A stretch of DNA of 10,871 nucleotides from Verrucomicrobiota bacterium (GCA_016713365.1 JADJPG010000079.1:1-10871); one strand, 5' to 3'. Shown: positions 1-8,387, counted from the stretch's first letter. Numbers and translations: made by a program. The notes: generated by a model from the letters alone, not told the origin.

Positions 1-1
1 A

Positions 2-2958
2 GCTGGACCATTCCTCGATTCCGTGGGCGTGCTCGACAGCGATGGCGACGGCGACATCGCCTACGGCAAGATCAACTTCCGTCGCGACACCGCGCCCGGC
101 AATCAAGCCACGGCTGGCAACACCGTCGTGTCCGTTCCGTTCACTCCCGGCTACGTCGGTCGGAGCGGCAACACCACCGATTGGCCCGCGGCGACAGGTG
201 CGCCAGCGCGAATCTCTGGCAACCCGCCGAACTTCTTTCGAAGAAATTCCACCTCGCTCACGGTGGAACCAACACCCTCGATGAACTGCGTTCCAAGGCA
301 GCTTTGAATCACATCGGTGGACCGAACTTTAAAGCGCCCGTCACGCCATCAATCATCTTGCGTCAGACGGGCACAAACACGCAGGTCTCAGAGATCGGCG
401 CGAAGGATTACTACACGCTCAGCCTTTTCGCTTCGCGCCACGGTTGCCGTCTCGATTACGATCTCTGCCGAGACCCGTTGCGAGGTCAGCACCGACAACG
501 GCAAGACTTACGGCACTCCGTCGGCACGCTCGCTCACCAAACTTCTCCAAGAAAGACGCGGTCCGCGCCCTCGACGATGGCGCCGCGCGACCTTCCGTTC
601 GCTGCGAGAATTTCCCACGCCGTCTCCCCGTCGCTCGAGCGCGTTTCTCGGCAGACACTGATCCTTCCGGTCTGACGTCGCCACCACCGACACCAACGTC
701 GTTCTGCTCAGCGAAGCGAAGGTCAATCCATCCTGTGGTGAAGATGCCCCCACGAATTTGCAGTGGAGATCCGAGGCTCCGCCAACAAGCGGCTGACGAA
801 TCTCTTCCTCTCGTCGTGGTTCAGGAAAACTCGTCCACGCGCCAGGTCGGCTCGACACGCCCGATTGTGGATCTAAACGGCCGGACCATCGGCACCAACG
901 GTCTGCTCATTGTCGCCGCGCCGGGACATCCCTATCTCTTCTCGCCGGGAACCACCGTCCTGCTCGCGCCTCAACTCGCCGAGAGCGGCGGAGCGTTCGA
1001 GAATGGCAGTGGCTCAATTCTGCTCCTCGGCTGCCGTGAGGAACTCGAAGAAGGCATGACCTCCGACAGACGGCGACAGCCTACGGCGAACGGCCGAAGG
1101 CCTTCCCGCGCCGCTCCGCATCGTCTGACGCGATCGGCTGGACCGACGGCGGAAACAACGACGAGGTCTACGGCAAAGTGGATTTGACGCAACGCAACTT
1201 CACCCCAGATGCCGCGGGCCGTTTCCCCGGCAGCAACGTACCGCTCGGCTTCCTGTTCGTGGGCGACCCTAGCTGGAACCAACGGCAACTCGCTCGATTA
1301 CCGATCCTGGAACGTCAGCGGCAATACACCCACCGGCAACTGATGACTCTGGCGGTTAACAAGAAGCCGTCCATCCATCACGCCAAACCCGCTCACGCCT
1401 TGCTCTCGGTGTCATCGGTGATCCCGGGAAAACGAAAACCCGTGACGTTCACAAGTCTAGCGATGACGACCCGCCGCGCCTCACTCGTCGTCAGTGCCAC
1501 CAGCACGAATCAGAATGTCGTGCCCGACGCCAATCTCACGCTCACCAATTACGCCCCCGGTCAATGGCGGCTCTCGCTGGAACCGATTGGCGCCGGCTAT
1601 TCCGAAAGCGCGATCCACGGTGAGCGACGGCATTTACTCGCGACGTGGATTCCTCGCCTACGCGGCCTCCGAACAGGGTCGGCTCGAGCGAAATTGCACA
1701 GCGGCGTCAGCGTTCCTCCACCGCCATTCCCATCGATCGCGAACTGGATGATCATCGGCGACGATGAAAATCAGGTGCTGCGTTACTACAGCCGCACGCG
1801 CTCCGGCGGTCCGGTCGCCGTGAAGGACATGAACCCCTTCCTGCACATCACGGATTACTACCCCGACGGCACGCCGCGCGAAGTCGACATCGAAGGCTCC
1901 ACCCGCGTCGGCAACCGTATCTACTGGGTTGGTTCCCATTCGCACGCCTTCAACGCCACCGTACGGACCAATCGCGCTCCGGTCTTCGCCACGGACATTC
2001 TCCGGGCACCGGCACGAACTCGCAGCCTCAAGCTGCTCTCACGCATTACGATTATCTCCAGTTCGATCTCATCGACTGGGACTCCAACGGCCGTCACGGC
2101 AAGGGCGCGAATTATTACGGTCTCGCCGAGAGTTCGTCTGAAGGCGTCGATCCCAAGGACCGTTCTGGCGCCGGCTTCAACATCGAAGGCCTCGCCATGG
2201 CGCCCGGTGTGAACAACACCTCGAATCTCTACGTCGCCTTCCGCGCGCCGCTCGTCCCGCCGACGAACCGTGTCAACGCACTCGTCGTTCCGGTGCTGAA
2301 CTTCGGCAAGCTTACCACCAAGCGCAGCGGTCGTGGCACCGCACAATTCGGAGCCCCCATCGAGCTGAACCTCGGCGGACGCGCCATCCGCAGCATCGAA
2401 GGCTATCAAGGGACGAATTACCTCATCATCGCCGGACCGCCCGGCGCACCCGACAGCGAGGGCAATCTGCCGCCGCCTGGGAATTTCCGGCTCTTCACCT
2501 GGACCGGCAATCCCACCAATCAACCGATCGAACACACCGCCGATCTCAGCCGCCTAAACGCCGAGGGCATTGTGGAGGTTTATCCGGGCCCATGGACCGC
2601 CACCAACATCTTCCAAATCGTCAGCGACAACGGCACCAATCGCTATTACGGCGACGGCATCGAGGCGAAGTTTCTCGAAGTGCGCGAGTTTAAGAAGTTC
2701 CGCGTGGACAACATCGCGCTCGGTGATCCGGTTCCGTCACCGCCGACCCTCCGCTTCGTCGCTGCGTCCGAAAACACCGTGACCTTGAACTGGTTCTCCA
2801 CCCCAGGCAGCACCTACCGCGTGCAGATGAAACCGGGCGCGAGCGCGGAATGGACGGATTACTCCGCCGACATCAAAGCGTGCGATTCCTCGACTGCCAC
2901 GGTTGTCTCGCCGCCTGCCGACACCCAGTGCTTCTTCCGCATTATCCGGGTGGAATAA
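2..2958 (+). CDS. Secreted multidomain protein with LTD-like, Calx-beta-like and DUF3616 modules (5' truncated, many frame breaks)
   Basis: The gene runs in from the left edge and ends at the TAA at 2956-2958. Spliced frames give, in order: the tail of a lamin-tail-domain-like (LTD) module (2 to about 240, with LDSDGDGDIAYGKINF); a Calx-beta-like module (about 340-670, with VSEIGAKDYYTLSL and CEVSTDNGKTYG); a second LTD-like module (about 675-1345, with VDLNGRTIGTNGLL and DAIGWTDGGNNDEVYGK); a cadherin/Ig-like module (about 1350-1650, with VVSATSTNQNVVPDANL and TVSDGIYS); a DUF3616 domain (about 1740-2740, with NRIYWVGSHSH and FNIEGLAMAPG); and an Fn3-like C-terminus ending FFRIIRVE. The frame changes about 15 times before 2003, then stays open for 955 bases to the stop. 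An extracellular or surface protein is likely; DUF3616 has no established biochemical role that I know of. The N-terminus and signal peptide lie outside the window. I infer one gene damaged by indel error rather than several genes or a true pseudogene. Confidence 0.8.
675..1345 (+). repeat. Second LTD-like module, a diverged repeat of the module ending near 240
   Basis: Two stretches of the same protein share one pattern. Near 20-160 it reads DSVGVLDSDGDGDIAYGKINF, then a PGN-type turn and a closing segment; near 1120-1340 it reads DAIGWTDGGNNDEVYGKVDL, then FPGSNVPLGF and SWNVSGNTPTG. The first copy is cut off by the window edge. The second copy is preceded by the usual opening of such modules: VVLLSEAKVNPS, an EIRGSANKRLTN strand, then APGHPYLFSPGTTVLLAPQL. 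The match to LTD modules is from recalled family patterns. The nucleotide sequences are clearly diverged, so this is a domain duplication and not a DNA repeat. Confidence 0.5.
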
Positions 2959-2964
2959 CGGTGC

Positions 2965-3043
2965 CCGGCATCTGCCGGCAATGGAGCCAAAGGCAAAAGG
3001 GAGTCGGTCTCGAGCGTCCCTTGCCGGCTGGACGCCGGCTCCA
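2965..3043. repeat. Compound GCCGGC-rich inverted repeat in the convergent spacer
   Basis: Between the two convergent gene ends lie nested palindromes. CCGGCA at 2965-2970 pairs with TGCCGG at 2973-2978. TGGAGCC at 2982-2988 pairs perfectly with GGCTCCA at 3037-3043. Inside that stem, GGCAAAAGGGA (2992-3002) nearly pairs with TCCCTTGCC (3017-3025), and GCCGGC at 3023-3028 pairs with GCCGGC at 3034-3039 across a five-base loop. There is no clean T-tract on either side, so a classical intrinsic terminator is doubtful. It may be a dispersed palindromic element or a bidirectional mRNA 3'-end structure. Confidence 0.6.
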
Positions 3044-3047
3044 CTCT

Positions 3048-4871
3048 TTACCGCCGCCCTGCCTCTAACTTGAGCCGCGCGAATTCCTCCAGCAGCTTCG
3101 AACGGTCGGCTTCTTGATAACGCCCCGGAAGATAACGTCGGTCCGAACACGCCAGCACCGCCGCCAGCTCCTGCAACGCGAGCAAGTCCGGGTCGAGCGG
3201 ATCGATGAACGATTGCACCGCCTCCTCCAGATCCGTCACCTGCACATCCTGATCGCGCTTCGCCAGCACCGCGCGCTCCTTCGCGCGCACCAGAATTGCG
3301 TCCACATCGCTGCCCGTCAGCGGCAGTTCGCCGAGCTTCGTGCGGATGTAGGCGATGATGCCTTCCCGCCAGCGCGATCTTTTTGATCCGCGCCAGCACA
3401 GTGAAGATCTCGATGACATCATCCGGCCCTTGCGCGGGAAAGAGCGGCACGCACAAACCGAATCGCCCCTGACGTTTCATGTCGATGGCGAGCAAGTCGG
3501 GCCGCGACGTCATCGCCCCCAGAGTTCGCGCCCGCGCAGGCTGGAGTCACCGATGCGCCGCGAACGCCGCGAAGACCGGCTCGACACACCGCTGTCGTCA
3601 CCGCCGCCATCGCGCCCACCAAAGACCGCGTCCGCCTCGTCCACCACCACCACCCACCGGACCCAGCGCGCGAATCGTCATCAGGATGCGCATCTGCTGG
3701 CGCTCCGTGTCGCCGACCCATTTCGAGCGGAACTCGCCTACCTCCATCACCGGCAACGCGCATTCGCTGGCGAAGCAGTCGATGAGGAAAGTTTTCCCGA
3801 CGCCCACGCGGCCCGGCACCAGAATGCCGCGTTCCAGCACGTCGGTCTTCCCGTTCTTGATCAGCCACGCCAGCTCGCGCAGCTTCTTCTTCGCGGCGTG
3901 ATGAATCGCGACGGCGTCCAGCGTCACGCCCGGTTTCGGGTCCTTGAAACGCACGAGTCCCTGGCAGAACTCCTCGATCAAACGCTTCTTGCTCGCCGCG
4001 ACATTCTCTCGGCGTCACCCGCGCGCCGTTGCGCACCGCCTCGGCCAGCAAATGTTGCACGCGCAGGAGATTCAAACCCGCCGTGCGCGTCGCGAGATCC
4101 GGGACCGACAAATCGCTCCACTCCGCCCACCGCCCTGCCATCCGCCATGTGCTCGCCCAGCCCGATTGCAGGAAGCGCAGGCGCTCCTCTGCATCCGGCA
4201 GATCGATGCGCACCTGCGCCACGTGCGGATTCTGCAAAAGATCCGCGTGCAGTTCAGCCGCCGATTCGGTGACAAGGACAATGCCGACATCGAGCTGACG
4301 CAGCTCCGGCGACGCCGCCCACTTCAGCAACGTGACCAGCGCCATGCGTTCGTCCCAGCTCGCGCCCGCCTCCTCGGTCGCGGGAATCACCTTCTCCGGA
4401 AAATCGATGATAAGCGTGACGCCATGACGTTCCTTCTTGTCATCCGCCGCGGCGCGCAGAAGAATCGACGGAGCAACGGCGCGAGCTTCGTGAATTCGCG
4501 GCGGTCCGTGCTGATGATAACTGGTGCCCTCCACCTCATCGTAAATCGCGAGCCATTCGAAGAACCGCTTCTGCATGTCGGCCGAGCCGAAGCTCAGGCC
4601 GTCACCGATGTCGTAGAACAACAAGAAGCCGCGATCGGGAAACAGTCGCTTCGAGAGGAACGCCTTCAGCGGCACGTAGCCGAGCTTCGCGCCGTTCTGC
4701 ACCGGGAAGACATCAAAGATGTTTCCGTGCAGGACGAAGAGCGAATAGGTGCCGCCGTTCCAGCGCCGCGCCATCTCAAGCGCCCAGCCGCGCAACGGCA
4801 GCCGCGTCGTCTCCGAACCTTCATTCGCTTTCGCTGTCGCCTCGGATTCGTCCCTGGTTCAGTTCGCTCAT
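3048..4871 (-). CDS. Two-domain AAA+ ATPase (frame breaks)
   Basis: The start is set at ATG 4871 (MSELNQGRIRGD), seven bases after an AGGAG site; a frame change near 4822 leads into TTRLPLRGWALEMARRW. The N-terminal half (to about 4020) contains VLHGNIFDVF, FLLFYDIGDGLSFG, GVTLIIDFPEKVIP and VGIVLVTES. It resembles an AAA fold whose P-loop is missing. The C-terminal half is a canonical AAA+ module: Walker A in GRVGVGKTFLID (about 3800), second-region residues in EFRSKWVGDTER, Walker B recovered as VVVVDEADAVFGG near 3640 after correcting one extra base in a C-run (+ strand), then MTSRPDLLAIDMKRQGRFG with the presumed arginine-finger region, and a helical lid ending LLEEFARLKLEAGRR. Breaks fall near 4822, 4013, 3654, 3520-3570 and 3375. 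It is probably a cytosolic ATP-driven motor or remodeller, with general similarity to CDC48/Ycf46-type ATPases. It is the last gene of a four-gene cluster, 43 bases after the coiled-coil membrane gene. The substrate is unknown. Confidence 0.85.
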
Positions 4872-4882
4872 CGCTTGCTCCT
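4869..4882 (-). promoter_or_regulatory. Shine-Dalgarno site and start codon of the AAA+ ATPase gene
   Basis: On the minus strand AGGAG (4882-4878) lies seven bases before ATG (4871-4869). It is the clearest ribosome binding site I saw in the window. It decides this start over the downstream in-frame ATG at 4795, which would remove the first roughly 25 residues. Confidence 0.6.
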
Positions 4883-4914
4883 GACTTTCTCGATACCGCA
4901 TCACGTATCACAGC

Positions 4915-5873
4915 TCACCTTCCCTCACGCACCCGTCCGGGCGTATTCGGCAGACGCGGCGGTACACCGACCGCAACGGATTCATAACCCAGCCGGACCG
5001 GCGTCACCGGCATCTCACCGACCAGATCCTTGAACTCATCCATCTCAGCCAGCCACTTGTTCGTCTGGTCGAGATGCTCCACCGTGGCGTCGATGCGCGC
5101 CGTGAGTGTCTCCGTATTCTTGCTCGCGATGGCGTCCGCGCGAATCAGTTTAATCTGCTGCTCGAGTCGTTCCTGCTCGGCGATCACGAGCTGCATATTC
5201 GCCTGCGTTTGCTCAATTCGTTCCGCCCGCTTGCGCAGCACGTTGAGACGTTCGAGGCGGGAGGCCAGCAATCGTTCCTTCGGCTCCAGCACCGCGGCGA
5301 TCGTTCCCTTCGCCTTCAACGCGTCGTGCTCCGCCGACAACGCCGCCGCTTCCTCCTCCGCTTCCTGAAGCAAGGCAGGCACGTTGTCGCGACGTTCCGT
5401 TTCGAGAAACCGGTCCAACGACTCCTCGATCGTCAGCATGCGGAGATGCGTCCACATCAACTCGTCCAGCTTGCGCAGACGCGGGTCGGACTGCGGCTCG
5501 CCCGGCGCCATCGATTGCTCGCCGCTCGCCTGCTCGATGTCGCGGCAAACCGCCGTCAACGCGTGGTAATGCTGGCGACGCGGAGCGGAAAGTTTGGCCA
5601 GCAATTCGTCCCGCTTCTTTGAGAAATTCCGCCGCCTCTGCCAGTCCTGATGGCTTGTTGCGCGGATTGCCGGCGTCGGTCCACCCAGCGGCGGAAGAAT
5701 CCCACGTCCGGCAAATACACCCAGCCAAGCGCGTACGCCGCCGGCGCCGCCAGTAGTGCGATTCGGTAATCGGCCCCGATGATCAGCCCGGCGCCAAGCG
5801 TGAGCAACCCGAGCCACACATGGTGCGGGCTCTTGAAAAATTCGCGGCGATACTTGGGCGGTTGCGAGTCCAT
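4915..5873 (-). CDS. Two-TM membrane protein with a long coiled coil (AAA+ partner candidate)
   Basis: The protein starts MDSQPPKYRREFFKSP at 5873 and ends NTPGRVREGR at 4915, about 318 residues after correcting two frame changes near 5680 and 5622. Near the N-terminus a hydrophobic hairpin (VWLGLLTLGAGLIIG, about residues 19-33, and IALLAAPAAYALGWVYL, about 38-54) should form two membrane helices. The remainder is hydrophilic and strongly helical, rich in E, A, L, R and K, with a heptad-like stretch around 5400-5020 (for example TIEESLDRFLETERR and RLERLNVLRKRAERIEQ), so a coiled coil is likely. The C-terminal 30 residues turn proline- and glycine-rich. I do not recognise a named family. The gene lies between a membrane gene and the AAA+ gene, 43 bases before the latter, so it could anchor or recruit the ATPase at the membrane. 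That role is inferred from position only. Confidence 0.75.
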
Positions 5874-5990
5874 CCGGTTCGTCAGTTGCGGCGATCCGCA
5901 GCGAGGTTCATTGCGTGGAAGTTGTAGTGACCACCGACGCGCGGTGCAATGGAAAGGTTCGCGCCAGATGGTCAGCCACCGAACGCACCT

Positions 5991-6750
5991 TCACCGGGTT
6001 TTCCGAAGGGAATCGAGTGAAGTGCCTTTGTTCGCCAAAAACGAACGAAGCGCCTCAGCTGGGTAGAACTCTATGTCCTTGTCGGGCGACGCCACAACGA
6101 ATCCATATGTCGCCAGTGCTTCTGCATCCTCGGAATGACTGCCGCCGCAGTCACCTCGCCTCGTTCACCAACCAACGGCACCATGTGGTAATCCTCCAGC
6201 ACCGGCCTGCGAGTATAACTTTGAGAACTCCGCGGAAGTCCTTCCGCAGGGAATCAGCTCATCCATGGTTGAAGGCAGCCGCCTGCAACTCCCGTCGCAA
6301 AACGCGGCAATTCAATTCGCTCGATTCCTCGCCAAGTTGTTTGCACCATCAGCGACTCCTTCGATCGCACGAGCCAGCCGACTTGATGCGCCACACCCAC
6401 CGCTCCCATGATCGCCATGAAGACCAGCCAGAGTCCGAGATAGAGAGCAACACTCCAGCTCCATCGCCAGTTCGAAGCGGGCAGTTGCTCCAGCGTTCGA
6501 GGACATGGCCAAGATCCAGGCTGCCAAGGAGTGCAAGCCAACGACGATAAGGACAGAGCAGGCCACCGCCATCCCGATTCCGCTCCAATTGACCTCCATG
6601 GCAGGAATCACTCGCTCGAGAAAACCCCACCACCCCACCACCAGCTTGAAGGCAATGCGCGGCGCCGCGAGAGACCCATGAGCTTAATGCCATCCACGCG
6701 AGGAAGAAGATCAGTAGCCACACCGCTATCCGGACCACTTTGTTTTTCAT
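5991..6750 (-). CDS. Membrane protein with about three TM helices and a soluble tail (frame breaks)
   Basis: The ATG at 6750 overlaps the TGA of the preceding gene. The N-terminus MKNKVVRIAVWLLIFFLAWM is a membrane helix followed by SSWVSRGAA. After a frame change near 6640 come EVNWSGIGMAVACSVLIVV and a second helix ending AAWIL. A further change near 6490 gives a third helix (SVALYLGLWLVFMAIMG), then VGVAHQVGWLVRSKESL. The soluble tail continues in other frames with PVLEDYHMVPLVGERGEV and EDAEALATYGFVVASPDKD. The most economical stop is TGA at 5991-5993 (after SLRKTR). If one more frame change is allowed, reading could continue to a TGA at 5908, which would bring the end to 34 bases from the next gene. 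The family is familiar as uncharacterised Verrucomicrobia/Planctomycetes membrane proteins; no function is known to me. Confidence 0.65.
6747..6750 (-). promoter_or_regulatory. ATGA stop-start overlap between the first two cluster genes
   Basis: The TGA ending the upstream gene (NHSSL, stop at 6749-6747) shares two bases with the ATG at 6750-6748 of the three-TM gene. Such overlaps usually allow translational coupling and imply a shared transcript. The overlap is seen directly in the sequence; the coupling is inferred. Confidence 0.7.
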
Positions 6751-7413
6751 AGCGATGAATGGTTTCCCAGCGCCCGTCGAATGTCCGGCGTCCGCATTCT
6801 CCGTAGCTCACCCTTCGCCGTGAGCACCCACCGTTCATCACCAAAACTGACCGGCTCGCAGGCAATGATCTTGTCACCGTCCCGCTGGGTGCCTCCTCCA
6901 ACGTAGATGTAACGCGTCCCCTTCTGGTCCGGCGCCTGCCAGATCTTCTCGGGAATCTCAGGAACAAAATCATGCGTCGGAAACTGGCCATCGTGAACGC
7001 GCGTATTCGCTCAGAGCAGCACGCAGTCCTCAATGCTCTGTCGACGAAGGGGTTCGCTCGCTGAGTCATTGAGTTGATACGCGCTACCCTGCCGGCGCCA
7101 CGCGCCCGGCGTCAGCAATTCACGCGCGCCAGAAATCATCGAGAGCACGAGAAGCATCATCAGGCTCAAGCGCCGTGAGACAAAGCGCCCTCGTGTAACT
7201 CATCTTCGGGAGAATGGGCAGTCCCTTGGCGACGTGATTCCACAGCAGCCGAATCCCTAGGCCGGACACCAGAATGAGGACGGCAAAGAACGAGACGTCT
7301 TCCACGCGCAGTCGAACCACGTCGTTCAGGTCGTAGGTGGTCATCCCCGCCCACGCCGCACCTCACCAGAAACAACAGGCCGCCGAGAGTAATGTCCTCA
7401 ATTTCATCATCAT
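6747..7413 (-). CDS. Exported two-TM protein, first gene of the AAA+ cluster (interrupted)
   Basis: Three consecutive ATGs at 7413-7405 begin MMMKLRTLLSAACCFW, then an in-frame TGA, then GAAWAG and MTTYDLNDVV. Read through, this is a good Sec signal peptide with an AWA-G cleavage site, so I start the gene at 7413 and not at the ATG at 7344. Next come a helix (VSFFAVLILVSGLGIRLLW), the linker VAKGLPILPKMSYTRA, a frame change near 7190, a second helix (LSLMMLLVLSMISGARE), and a soluble C-terminal part with VHDGQFPTHDFVPEIPEKIW, YIYVGGG and GDERWVLTAKGELRRM. A second in-frame TGA at 7011-7013 is best explained by two compensating indels that restore LLSEYAR before HDGQ. The length is about 220 residues. 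It belongs to an uncharacterised family with the TYDLNDVV...MISGARELLTPGAW pattern that I recall from Verrucomicrobia. It probably faces the periplasm. Confidence 0.65.
7363..7365 (-). other. In-frame TGA within the signal peptide of the first cluster gene
   Basis: Codon 17 counted from ATG 7413 is TGA. The residues on both sides are in one frame and form a normal signal peptide h-region and cleavage site. An extra T in the TTT run plus loss of one A would give CCFLVGAAWAG, so a compensating pair of indels is the simplest explanation. No selenocysteine insertion element was recognised. Confidence 0.55.
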
Positions 7414-7523
7414 GATCTCGGTCACCGAACGCGGACACAACACCTGTCGGCGGTTCCCCTGTCCACCTCAAGTTTGACCAACGATCACCCCAGCCTCAAC
7501 CCGATCCGGAAACCGATCCAAGC
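7414..7523 (-). promoter_or_regulatory. Presumed promoter region of the AAA+/membrane cluster
   Basis: These 110 bases lie between the DUF1579 terminator and the first ATG of the cluster, so the cluster promoter should be here if the terminator is efficient. I see no convincing -35/-10 pair or operator and only a weak GAG near the start codon. The placement rests on gene layout alone. Confidence 0.3.
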
Positions 7524-7559
7524 AAAAAACGTCGTGACGCTTCGCAGGCGTCACGACGT
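7524..7559 (-). terminator. Rho-independent terminator of the DUF1579 gene
   Basis: CGTCGTGACGC (7530-7540) and GCGTCACGACG (7548-7558) form a perfect 11-bp stem with a seven-base loop. On the minus strand it is followed at once by six T residues (7529-7524). It sits about 27 bases after the DUF1579 stop codon. The T-run is on one side only, so it acts on minus-strand transcripts and insulates the downstream four-gene cluster. Confidence 0.92.
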
Positions 7560-7585
7560 AGCTCCAGTTGTGTTGGCGGAATCCT

Positions 7586-8111
7586 TCAACTCTTCACCCG
7601 CTTCATCGTCGTGGGCTTCTCCGGCATCTCCTTGCCGTCCATGAACGCCTTGCAGCTCGCGGTGATCGTGTCCGCGTCATCAAACCGCAGCGTCAGCGCG
7701 TGCATGTGCGATTCCTTCTTCGGATTGATGCCGCATGTTTTGTCGAAGGCGAACTTCATCGTCTTCGCATCCGCGGATTCGAGCACCATGCCGGGCCGGT
7801 TGCCCATCACGCAGTAGTGAGTCAACGCCAGCTTGCCGTCCTTGTCGTAGTACATCTTCGTCATCTCGTTTCGGCGTGCCGGCGAACACCTTCTCTTCCA
7901 GCACGGTGCCGCCTGCCATGAGGCGGTAGTTCGACACCATCTCAACCGGTCCCTCGCCCATGTCGACCGTGCCTTTCCACGTTCCCACGAGGGATTTCAT
8001 GCGCTCGAACTCAGCCGAGGCGGGCTTGGGTTTTGGCGGTTCTCCTGCCCGGGTAACGACTGCGGTGGCCAGTAACACGGTTGCGACGAGGATGAGGTTC
8101 TTCATTTTCAT
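7586..8111 (-). CDS. Secreted DUF1579-family protein (one frameshift)
   Basis: The N-terminus MKMKNLILVATVLLATAVVT with RAGEPP is a Sec signal peptide. The mature part begins SAEFERMKSLVGTWKG, the typical opening of lipocalin-like DUF1579 proteins, followed by GEGPVEMVSNYRLMAGGTVL and EEKVFAGTP. One extra base in the TTT run at 7869-7871 (+ strand) moves the frame; after correction NEMTKMYYDKDGKLALTHYC continues through VMGNRPGMVLES and MHALTLRF to PTTMKRVKS at the stop (7586). The total is about 175 residues, normal for the family. The protein is presumably a periplasmic beta-barrel; its ligand is unknown. It has its own terminator and is transcribed away from the ThuA-like gene, so it is probably a single-gene unit. 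The start at 8111 is preferred over the ATG two codons later only because it is upstream; no good ribosome binding site decides it. Confidence 0.88.
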
Positions 8112-8387
8112 AGGCTTGTGAATCTTTGGTTCAGTTCAGGTTTCACTGCATTTCACCTCTACAACGATCGAATCCCCGCCCGAAGGACATCCGGCCTCGA
8201 TAAAATCTTCAGGCTGATTTCGCCTCTGACAAAACGCCCGCCCTTCGATTTCCGCCGCTTTACCTTGCCAGCACAATTGACAATTGCACGCTTGCGACGA
8301 AGGACGCCCAGGGCCGAGGCTGCGAGTCGAACAGCGGAGTGTTTGAGTCCATTCACTCGCGTTGTGGAAAATCAAACCACGCTGCAC
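8112..8387. promoter_or_regulatory. Divergent spacer between the DUF1579 and ThuA-like genes
   Basis: These 276 bases contain no recognisable gene; an open frame from 8118 runs into the ThuA-like gene, but its product before the ATG at 8388 is arginine-rich and lacks a family pattern. Both flanking promoters should lie here. The only notable element is the palindrome CAATTGACAATTG at 8274-8286, which contains a TTGACA hexamer at 8277-8282. No clear -10 box follows at 16-18 bases, so the promoter call is tentative. Confidence 0.4.
8274..8286. promoter_or_regulatory. CAATTG-A-CAATTG palindrome, candidate operator
   Basis: Two copies of the self-complementary hexamer CAATTG flank a single A, so the 13 bases read almost identically on both strands. 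The site lies about 100 bases upstream of the ThuA-like start and is AT-rich in a GC-rich setting. Operator function is an inference. Confidence 0.3.

Noticed and set aside
2737..3513. A 258-codon minus-strand open frame spanning two genes
   Set aside because: Only its first part (MTSRPDLL to about 3375) is real AAA+ sequence. The rest runs out of frame through the ATPase 3' end, the spacer and the antisense of the DUF3616 gene.
3640..3660. Programmed frameshift at the C-run over the Walker B region
   Set aside because: Frame breaks are everywhere in the window, including genes with no slippery site, so a regulated shift is not needed. A single extra base explains it.
3355..4987. Two long plus-strand open frames (3355-4272 and 3944-4987) opposite the AAA+ gene
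   Set aside because: Their products are rich in Arg, His, Pro and Ala without family motifs, and the opposite strand encodes a clear Walker A and other AAA+ motifs. They are antisense shadows of a high-GC gene.
7363..7365. TGA as a selenocysteine codon
   Set aside because: It lies in a signal peptide, no insertion element was seen downstream, and other stops and frameshifts in the window point to sequence error.
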